39,129 nt of DNA from an uncultured Veillonella sp. (GTDB lineage: Bacteria; Bacillota; Negativicutes; Veillonellales; Veillonellaceae): the NCBI GenBank assembly GCA_900556785.1, contig USQK01000006.1, positions 1 to 39,129 of the forward strand. Direction: 5' to 3'. A model generated the notes under the pieces. The model saw nothing but the letters and a program-made list of their open reading frames with translations, made no database searches and was not told the DNA's origin. This document shows positions 33,346-39,129 of this stretch, in pieces. Positions within the stretch are counted from its first letter, which is position 1, and the number at the start of each line of letters is the position of its first letter. Made by a program: the position numbers and the translations under genes.

Positions 33346-33975
33346 GTGAAACTGTCGAAACGACAAGAACAAATTGCTCAAATCGTTCGTGAAGAAGGTC
33401 CTGTAACAGGTAGTGCTATTGCTGAACATTTAGAAGTCACAAGATCTGCGTTGCGCTCAGATTTATCTGTATTGACCATGTTAGGTGTGTTAGATGCACG
33501 TCCAAACGTAGGCTATTACTATGTAGGACTTTCAAAAGAAACACAAACGGCTGAGCGATTAAAGTCATTTCTGGTAAGTGATGTATTATCTCAAGCAGTT
33601 GTGGTCAATGGGGATACGAGTTTGTATGATACAATTGTCACATTATTTACAGAGGATGTAGGTACCATATTAGTGTGTGATGGTTCATACCTAGTAGGTG
33701 TGGTATCTAGAAAAGATTTACTACGCGCCTCTATGGGACAAACAGATTCGCATACCATGCCTATATCTATGATTATGACCCCTGTAAGCAAGGTTATAGC
33801 GGTGGAGCCTACCGATACTTTGGTAGAGGCTGCACAGAAAATGATAGATTATGAAGTAGATTGTTTACCTGTCGTCGTTCGTGAGGATATAGGTAACAAG
33901 AAACGTTTAAAGGTTGTGGGCCGTGTATCAAAAACGACGGTAGCAAAAGTATTTTTAGAATGTAGCATACACTGA
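33346..33975 (+). CDS. CcpN-like transcriptional regulator (HTH plus CBS pair)
   Basis: This 209-residue regulator has an N-terminal winged helix-turn-helix (residues about 1-60, SAIAEHLEVTRSALRSDLSVL) and two CBS domains (about 80-135 and 140-205). This is the architecture of CcpN, which represses gluconeogenic genes in Bacillus subtilis and senses nucleotides through its CBS pair. In Bacillus ccpN is followed by yqfL, a homologue of the gene found next here, so both domains and order agree. GTG 33346 is chosen because AAAGGGGG at 33331-33338 is well spaced. An in-frame ATG at 33328 lies before that site. Likely targets include the ppsA promoter upstream (inference). Confidence 0.87.
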   Translation: MKLSKRQEQIAQIVREEGPVTGSAIAEHLEVTRSALRSDLSVLTMLGVLDARPNVGYYYVGLSKETQTAERLKSFLVSDVLSQAVVVNGDTSLYDTIVTLFTEDVGTILVCDGSYLVGVVSRKDLLRASMGQTDSHTMPISMIMTPVSKVIAVEPTDTLVEAAQKMIDYEVDCLPVVVREDIGNKKRLKVVGRVSKTTVAKVFLECSIH

Positions 33976-33985
33976 GGTTGATAGA

Positions 33986-34807
33986 ATGGCAGAAAAAATT
34001 ATTTATGCAATATCGGATTCCCTGGGGGAAACTGCTGAGGCTGTAGCGAGAGCTACGGCGAGTCAATATGATAAGGAGCAAATTGAAATTGTCCGTGTTC
34101 CTTATATTGATAGTGAAAGCCAAATTGATGAGGTCATAGACGACGCAAAACGTGGGAATCATGTTATTTGCCATACCATTGTGTCTGCGTCTTTACGTAA
34201 GTATTTGCATGAGAAGGTGGCTGAATATAATATTCCGGCTGTGGATATCATGGGGCCTGTTCTCGATGCAGTTGGTACTATCGCGACTACTAAACCGCGT
34301 ATGACAGCAGGTATGGTTCATAAGCTCGACCAAGAGTATTTTAAAAAGGTTGAAGCTATTGAGTTTGCCGTGAAATATGACGATGGTAAAAATCCATCTG
34401 GTTTTGAAAAGGCCGACATAGTTATTATTGGTGTATCTAGAACTAGTAAGACACCATTGTCCATGTTCTTGGCGTACAAAAAGATTAAAGCCGCAAATTT
34501 GCCACTAGTGCCAGAGGTACCGTTGCCAGAGGAATTATTCAAAATTCCGGCAAAAAAAATCGTGGGCCTTATTATAGATCCATACAAATTAAATAATATT
34601 CGTAGTGAACGTTTACGCGCTATTGGTCTTGAAGACGAAGCAAATTATGCATCTATTGAGCGTATTCAATCTGAATTGGATTATGCAAAGGCTATTATGC
34701 GTCGTTTGCACTGCCAAGTGTTAGATGTTTCTAATAAATCCATTGAAGAAACAGCTTCCCTTGTTATGCAATTGATTGATAAAAATCGCGCGTCGGAGGG
34801 TAAATGA
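33986..34807 (+). CDS. ppsR: PEP synthase regulatory protein (DUF299 kinase/pyrophosphorylase)
   Basis: This 273-residue protein belongs to the DUF299 family, which switches PEP synthase or PPDK off by ADP-dependent phosphorylation of a Thr next to the catalytic His, and back on by phosphate-dependent removal. Marks are the N-terminal IIYAISDSLGETAEAVARA and the family P-loop GVSRTSKTPLSMFLAYKK near residues 149-166, followed by PLVPEVPLPEELF and IGLIIDP-like GLIIDPYKLNNIRSERL. GAGGT at 33974-33978 serves the ATG. It is ten bases after the CcpN-like gene and overlaps the next by four. The target in this window is ppsA. Confidence 0.94.
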   Translation: MAEKIIYAISDSLGETAEAVARATASQYDKEQIEIVRVPYIDSESQIDEVIDDAKRGNHVICHTIVSASLRKYLHEKVAEYNIPAVDIMGPVLDAVGTIATTKPRMTAGMVHKLDQEYFKKVEAIEFAVKYDDGKNPSGFEKADIVIIGVSRTSKTPLSMFLAYKKIKAANLPLVPEVPLPEELFKIPAKKIVGLIIDPYKLNNIRSERLRAIGLEDEANYASIERIQSELDYAKAIMRRLHCQVLDVSNKSIEETASLVMQLIDKNRASEGK

Positions 34808-35793
34808 ATATACGTGAACAAATAGAGGAGAGGGAGGCTTTGCTTCTGTCTCCCTATGCAGCTAAAAGCCGCGATGCAATCCGTGATATAGAAGAAAAGC
34901 CTGATCCACTTAGAACCGCGTTTCAACGCGATCGGGATCGCATCATTCATAGTAAATGTTTTAGACGGTTAAAGCATAAGACACAGGTATATATTGCGCC
35001 AGGTGACCATTATCGGACACGCATGACTCATACCCTTGAGGTAGGTCAAATCGGTCGTACTGTAGCTCGTGCATTACGTTTAAATGAAGACCTTGTGGAA
35101 GCTATTGCCATGGGTCATGATGTGGGACATACACCATTTGGTCATGTAGGTGAATATGCATTGCGAGATATGGTGGGGCACTTTAATCATAATGAGCAAA
35201 GTTTACGCATGGTTGAGGTATTAGAAAGACATGGTAATCATCAAGGACTCAATTTAACCACCGCTGTTCGAGATGGCATTGTAGGTCACACAGGGGCTAC
35301 AATTCCTGTGACTTTAGAGGGTCAAATTATTCGTATTGTAGACCGTATTGCGTATTTGTGCCATGATTTTGATGATGCACAGCGAGCAGGTATGTTGACG
35401 GCAGAGGCGTTGCCTTTTGAAGTGCGCGAACATTTTGGTATGACTCCATCCAGTATGATTACTGCAATGGTAGAGGATATGGTACGGGAATCCTTGGATA
35501 AGCCAGCTATATCTATGTCTGCTGATGTGGAAATGACGATGAATCTATTCCGTCAATTTATGTTTAAACATGTATATTTGGCACCAGCTTTAATTCCGGA
35601 TCGCAAAAAGGCATCCCATGTGGTGAAAAATCTATTTACTCACTTCATGGAACACCCTAATGATATGGAAGGCTGTGAAACAGGTAAAGCGTTTTACTCT
35701 ACACGTGATGTAGTTGATTATGTAGCAGGCTTAACAGATCAATATGCTATTAAGTTATTTAAGCAATATTATATTCCCAATATTACATTATAA
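34804..35793 (+). CDS. dGTPase-like HD-domain triphosphohydrolase
   Basis: This 329-residue HD-superfamily hydrolase is of the deoxyguanosinetriphosphate triphosphohydrolase-like family. It begins with RDRDRIIHSKCFRRLKHKTQV, then YRTRMTHTLEVGQIGRT with the first His, and AIAMGHDVGHTPFGHVGE with the HD pair. RIVDRIAYLCHDFDDA supplies the last metal Asp. Such enzymes remove triphosphate from dNTPs. The short form lacks the insert of E. coli Dgt. Its ATG overlaps the ppsR stop as ATGA, so translation is coupled. GGAGGG precedes it. A link with PEP synthase control is not obvious. Confidence 0.9.
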   Translation: MNIREQIEEREALLLSPYAAKSRDAIRDIEEKPDPLRTAFQRDRDRIIHSKCFRRLKHKTQVYIAPGDHYRTRMTHTLEVGQIGRTVARALRLNEDLVEAIAMGHDVGHTPFGHVGEYALRDMVGHFNHNEQSLRMVEVLERHGNHQGLNLTTAVRDGIVGHTGATIPVTLEGQIIRIVDRIAYLCHDFDDAQRAGMLTAEALPFEVREHFGMTPSSMITAMVEDMVRESLDKPAISMSADVEMTMNLFRQFMFKHVYLAPALIPDRKKASHVVKNLFTHFMEHPNDMEGCETGKAFYSTRDVVDYVAGLTDQYAIKLFKQYYIPNITL

Positions 35794-35797
35794 ATAA

Positions 35798-35840
35798 CAA
35801 AAAAAGCAGTTAGTTCATTTTGAACTAACTGCTTTTTTTG
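35798..35840. terminator. Bidirectional terminator between the dGTPase-like gene and rpmB
   Basis: AGCAGTTAGTTCA (35805-35817) pairs with TGAACTAACTGCT (35821-35833) round TTT, flanked by seven A and seven T, so it can stop transcription on both strands. A second, weaker GGGG...CCCC hairpin (35840-35855) lies between it and rpmB. Confidence 0.92.
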
Positions 35841-35878
35841 GGGCTCTAGAACCCCAAAGAGTACATGTATTTTTTATT

Positions 35879-36067
35879 TTACGCGCGTGTAACTTTATTA
35901 GAACGAAGGCAGCGAGTGCATACGTTTACTTTTTTTGTAGCACCGTCTACAACCGCCCGTACTCTTTGAATGTTCGGTTTCCAAGTTTTTCTTGTGCGAA
36001 TGTGAGAATGACTCACGTTCATACCGCTAGATGTGGATTTACCACATACTTCGCAAAGGTTTGCCAT
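35879..36067 (-). CDS. rpmB: 50S ribosomal protein L28
   Basis: This 62-residue basic protein is of typical size for bacterial L28. It reads MANLCEVCGKSTSSGMNVSHS, then RTRKTWKPNIQRVR, and ends with CTRCLRSNKVTRA. The two Cys pairs (CEVC, CTRC) mark the zinc-binding form of L28. The start at 36067 on the minus strand is fixed by GGAGGTGG upstream and by the family N-terminus. A longer reading frame reaching 36136 is not used. It is a single gene, divergent from recG. Confidence 0.96.
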   Translation of the reverse strand: MANLCEVCGKSTSSGMNVSHSHIRTRKTWKPNIQRVRAVVDGATKKVNVCTRCLRSNKVTRA

Positions 36068-36107
36068 AGTTTCCACCTCCAAGCTTAATCTATAACATAA
36101 CAAAAGT

Positions 36108-36136
36108 ATATTATCATAAAGAGTAGCGTAAAGCAA
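36108..36136 (-). promoter_or_regulatory. Likely promoter of rpmB
   Basis: On the minus strand TTGCTT (36136-36131), a 17-base spacer and TAATAT (36113-36108) precede rpmB by about 40 bases. Confidence 0.5.
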
Positions 36137-36204
36137 GTGTTTTTATCGTACATATTGCTCTTTTTATGAAATATACTACAATATAAGGTATATGATGTAT
36201 ACTA

Positions 36205-36225
36205 TATATCATATTCTATGATATA
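36205..36225. promoter_or_regulatory. AT-rich inverted repeat upstream of recG
   Basis: TATATCATA (36205-36213) and TATGATATA (36217-36225) form a perfect nine-base inverted repeat with a three-base centre, in the 232-base divergent gap between rpmB and recG. It could be an operator or a cruciform. No T run follows. Confidence 0.4.
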
Positions 36226-36299
36226 AGTGGGCTTTTACACAAGGATATACAGAAATTGGATATATCTCATGTGTTTATCGTATATTTAAAGGAGTTTCT

Positions 36300-38342
36300 A
36301 TGGATGAACGGTTGACGACCATAAAGGGGATTGGTCCTGGTCGAGAGAAACAATTACATAAGTTGGGAATTACCAATATAACATCCTTGTTAACGTATTT
36401 CCCAAGAACCTATGAAGACCGCCGTACGATTTATAGAATTGGTGAATTAAAGTCTGGCATGACTGGTGGCGTGGTTGGGAATGTTATTGCTGTACAAGAA
36501 AAACGTCCTCGCCCTCGATTGTCTATTTTAGAAGTAGTCATTGCAGATGGTACAGGTCCTTTAAAGATTGTGCTATTTAACCAAGGGTATAAGAAGAACT
36601 TTTACAAAAAGGGTCAGCGTCTATATGCGTATGGTAAAGCAGAGTTCCAATATGGGTCTATGCAAATGAATACACCCCAAATAGAAAATTTGGGAGACGG
36701 TGGAGAACCTGATCGTGGTATCGTTCCCATTTATGCTCTTGCAGATGGGGTATCTCAATTTGTGGTGCGCTCATCGGTACGTAATTGGTTTGCAGCTAAT
36801 CATGAGTTGCCAGAGATTTTGCCTGCTAAAGTTCGTGAAGTACATCAATATATGACTCGTTATGATGCATTTAAAATGATGCATTTCCCAGAGTCTTCAG
36901 AGCGATATGAAGAGGCGCGTCATCAACTAGCTTATGAGGAGTTATTTGTCATGCAATCTGGACTGGCATTGTTACGAAATAAAGAACAATGTCATAAAGG
37001 TCCTAAGATGGGTCCAAATGGGGATTTAATGGCTCAGTGTATAGAAAATTTACCGTTCTCCTTAACAGGTGATCAACAGCGTGCATTAGAGGACATTCGT
37101 ATCGATATGGAAGATGAACGGCCTATGCAACGATTATTGCAAGGTGATGTAGGTTCCGGTAAAACGGTTGTAGCTACATTGAGTTTGCTGAAAGCCATCG
37201 AGAATGGGTACCAAGGAGCGTTAATGGCTCCAACGGAGATTTTGGCAGCACAACATTACGAAGGTATAACAGAAGTGTGTGGTAATTTGGGGATTACCAT
37301 AGAGCTGTTAACGGGCTCTACTACAAAAAAAGAAAAAGAACGTATCTATGAAGGGTTAGCTGATGGATCGATTCATATGATTATTGGCACCCATGCTCTT
37401 ATTCAAGAAGGTGTTAACTTTCACAACTTAGGACTTGTTATTATAGATGAACAACATCGCTTTGGTGTGGAGCAGCGGGCACGGTTGCAACAAAAGGGGA
37501 CATATCCTCATGTGCTCATCATGACGGCTACACCAATTCCACGAACCATGACATTATCTGTGTATGGTGATTTAGCAGTATCCTTAATCAAAGAAATGCC
37601 ACCAGGTCGTAAGCCTGTAAAAACCTATGTTGTAGATAGTTCTTATAAAGATCGACTACGGGCTTTCTTTGGTAAGGAGATGGCGGAAGGGCGCCAAGTC
37701 TACGTAGTGTGTCCACTCGTTGAAGAGTCGGAAAAATTAGACTTGCAAGCTGCAGAAGAATTGTATTTAGAACTAAAAGAGTACTTTTACAAGGCTTATG
37801 AAGTTGGTCTTGTACACGGGCGTATGAAACCAAGTGAAAAGGATGAAGTGATGAATGCCTTCCATAGGGGGGAGATTTCATTGCTCGTTTCTACTACTGT
37901 TATCGAGGTTGGTGTTAATGTTCCAAATGCGACCATTATGTGTATTGAAGGGGCAGAACGTTTTGGTCTATCGCAATTGCATCAGTTGCGTGGCCGTGTA
38001 GGTCGTGGATCTCATCAATCCTATTGTATTCTTGTAAGTGATTCAAAAAATGATGTAAGCCAAGAGCGTTTAAAGTTGATGGAACAGACACAGGATGGTT
38101 TTGAACTAGCCGAACAAGACTTATTATTGCGTGGTTCTGGTCAATTATTTGGCTTAGCTCAATCAGGATTACCTGATTTACGGGTTGCTAATATTATTAA
38201 AGATATTGAAATATTGGTACAGGCTCGCAAGGATGTATTAGATTTTGCAAATAATTATGGAATGGAAAAACTTGAATCTGTAATGAAAGAAGAATTAGAA
38301 AAAAGATTTGGTGAAAAATTTCTTAGAATATTGTATAATTAA
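36300..38342 (+). CDS. recG: ATP-dependent DNA helicase RecG
   Basis: This 680-residue protein reverses stalled replication forks and moves Holliday junctions. The N-terminal wedge/OB domain (about residues 60-150) holds KIVLFNQGYKKNFYKKGQ. The helicase core has Walker A GDVGSGKT near 282-289, APTEILAAQH, the DEQH box, TATPIPRT, then GLVHGRMKPSEKDEVM and HQLRGRVGRG. The C-terminal RecG-specific region includes GFELAEQDLLLRGSG, near the TRG motif of the family. AAGGAG precedes the ATG. It stands alone, with the next gene 131 bases on, and no clear terminator follows. Confidence 0.97.
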   Translation: MDERLTTIKGIGPGREKQLHKLGITNITSLLTYFPRTYEDRRTIYRIGELKSGMTGGVVGNVIAVQEKRPRPRLSILEVVIADGTGPLKIVLFNQGYKKNFYKKGQRLYAYGKAEFQYGSMQMNTPQIENLGDGGEPDRGIVPIYALADGVSQFVVRSSVRNWFAANHELPEILPAKVREVHQYMTRYDAFKMMHFPESSERYEEARHQLAYEELFVMQSGLALLRNKEQCHKGPKMGPNGDLMAQCIENLPFSLTGDQQRALEDIRIDMEDERPMQRLLQGDVGSGKTVVATLSLLKAIENGYQGALMAPTEILAAQHYEGITEVCGNLGITIELLTGSTTKKEKERIYEGLADGSIHMIIGTHALIQEGVNFHNLGLVIIDEQHRFGVEQRARLQQKGTYPHVLIMTATPIPRTMTLSVYGDLAVSLIKEMPPGRKPVKTYVVDSSYKDRLRAFFGKEMAEGRQVYVVCPLVEESEKLDLQAAEELYLELKEYFYKAYEVGLVHGRMKPSEKDEVMNAFHRGEISLLVSTTVIEVGVNVPNATIMCIEGAERFGLSQLHQLRGRVGRGSHQSYCILVSDSKNDVSQERLKLMEQTQDGFELAEQDLLLRGSGQLFGLAQSGLPDLRVANIIKDIEILVQARKDVLDFANNYGMEKLESVMKEELEKRFGEKFLRILYN

Positions 38343-38402
38343 GAGGTAGGAATAATAAGTACATAAGTAGCGATAATATTAGATTTTATCTGGGTTTTTC
38401 CC

Positions 38403-38431
38403 TTGTGTATCTGTTCCTCATACCGTATAAT
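38403..38431 (+). promoter_or_regulatory. Promoter of the tautomerase gene
   Basis: TTGTGT (38403-38408), a 17-base spacer and a perfect TATAAT (38426-38431) lie 42 bases before the start codon. Confidence 0.75.
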
Positions 38432-38473
38432 AGAACAAACAAATTTATTTCATTTTCATCTATGGAGGTCAAT

Positions 38474-38659
38474 ATGCCACTTATTCATGTAGAGCTCGTT
38501 GAAGGGCGCACAAAAGAACAAAAAAAACAATTAGGTGAAGCTATCACTAAAGCTGCGGTTGATATCGTTAATGTACCTGCTGACGCAGTAAAGATTATCT
38601 TCGTAGATATGAAAAAAGATGATTATATGGAAGGCGGCATTTTGCGGTCTGAACGCTAA
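38474..38659 (+). CDS. 4-oxalocrotonate tautomerase family protein
   Basis: This 61-residue protein is of the usual size for the family. After removal of Met it starts with the catalytic Pro1 in PLIHVELVEGRTKEQKKQL, and KIIFVDMKKDDYMEGG holds the typical C-terminal strand. These hexameric enzymes tautomerise enols to ketones. The physiological substrate of small stand-alone members is mostly unknown. ATG 38474 is set by GGAGGT at 38464-38469 and by the need for Pro at position 2. It has its own promoter and terminator, so it is a one-gene unit. Confidence 0.9.
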   Translation: MPLIHVELVEGRTKEQKKQLGEAITKAAVDIVNVPADAVKIIFVDMKKDDYMEGGILRSER

Positions 38660-38712
38660 GCTACGACTGACCGCCTAGTCCAGATGGACTAGGCGGGTCG
38701 TAGTTTTGTTTT
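38660..38712 (+). terminator. Terminator after the tautomerase gene
   Basis: CTACGAC (38660-38666) pairs with GTCGTAG (38696-38702). Inside it CCGCCTAGTCC (38670-38680) pairs with GGACTAGGCGG (38685-38695), with a three-base bulge and an AGAT loop, followed by TTTTGTTTTATT. It is a long and strong terminator. Confidence 0.93.
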
Positions 38713-38733
38713 ATTATACGGAAAGGAATTAAA

Positions 38734-39129
38734 TATGAGAGACGATAAATTCGGTATGCGTGGACTAACTTTTGATGATGTTTTGTTAGTACCAGCGGCT
38801 TCTGATGTACTACCACATCAAGTAGAGTTAAAAACTCAACTAACTCGTGACATTACATTGAATATCCCTATGATTAGTTCTGGGATGGATACAGTTACTG
38901 AATCCCGTATGGCTATTGCTATGGCTCGTGAAGGTGGCCTTGGTGTTATCCATAAAAATATGTCTATTGAAGAACAAGCCCATGAAGTTGATAAGGTAAA
39001 ACGCTCTGAACATGGTGTTATCGTCGATCCTATTTTCTTAAGCCCTCAAAATTTACTATCTGATGCAGCAGAAATTATGGAAAAATATAAAATTTCTGGT
39101 GTACCTATCACAGAACATGGTAAACTAGT
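38734..39129 (+). CDS. guaB: IMP dehydrogenase, N-terminal part (cut by window end)
   Basis: The first 132 residues are visible. MRDDKFGMRGLTFDDVLLVP, PMISSGMDTVTESRMAIAMAREGGLGVIHKNM and the beginning of the first CBS domain (residues about 100-132, HGVIVDPIFLSPQN) are diagnostic of IMP dehydrogenase. It oxidises IMP to XMP with NAD, the committed step to guanine nucleotides. AAAGGAA at 38721-38727 serves the ATG. The active-site Cys loop lies beyond the window, so intactness cannot be judged. Confidence 0.95.

Noticed and set aside
38392..38402. Terminator GGG-TTTTT-CCC after recG
   Set aside because: A three-base stem with no T run after it is too weak to be a terminator.

Overview
The window looks like chromosome from a low-GC diderm Firmicute of the Negativicutes, most probably Veillonella. 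This rests on family content and remembered protein similarity, not on a search. Supporting signs are AT-rich codon use, strong AGGAGG-type ribosome binding sites, MutS2, a CcpN-like regulator next to a PEP-synthase regulator, a KMSKS-type TyrRS, and a type IV pilus/competence-like cluster. No rRNA, tRNA, CRISPR array, insertion sequence or prophage gene was seen, and no gap between genes exceeds about 235 bases.

Layout. Bases 1-3851 hold lower glycolysis/gluconeogenesis (end of pgk, tpiA, gpmI, eno), closed by a strong terminator. Bases 3860-12166 hold a complete-looking type IV pilus-like operon: a short PilB/ComGA-like ATPase, a PilT-like ATPase, PilC, a major prepilin broken by an in-frame stop, a minimal prepilin peptidase, four minor (pseudo)pilins, and PilM-, PilN- and PilO-like proteins, then a terminator. 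Bases 12221-14027 hold a divergent shikimate-kinase-like gene that overlaps pfkA. Bases 14057-17292 hold a MacA/MacB-type tripartite exporter set (adaptor, ATPase, permease). Bases 17407-21430 hold a hotdog thioesterase with pheS and pheT. Bases 21473-26421 hold a U32-family (RlhA-like) protein and mutS2. A class A penicillin-binding protein lies on the minus strand (26472-28562), divergent from tyrS. A Nudix CoA-pyrophosphatase-like gene follows. Bases 30786-35840 hold ppsA, a CcpN-like repressor, the PEP synthase regulatory kinase/phosphatase (PpsR) and a dGTPase-like HD hydrolase. The end holds rpmB (minus), recG, a 4-oxalocrotonate tautomerase and the start of guaB.

How it fits together. 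tpiA, gpmI, eno and pfkA together with ppsA, a CcpN-like repressor and PpsR fit an organism that grows on lactate or other organic acids and makes sugars by gluconeogenesis, with PEP synthase controlled at transcript and protein level. The pilus cluster has every inner-membrane part of a pilus or pseudopilus machine, but its major pilin gene carries what looks like an 18-base in-frame insertion containing TAA, exactly where family members have the conserved helix-kinking Pro22. AT-rich tandem repeats flank that gene on both sides. This is the most unusual signal in the window. Other oddities are an unusually long prepilin leader, minor pilins lacking Glu+5, and a shikimate-kinase-like protein with altered substrate residues and a basic tail encoded partly inside pfkA.
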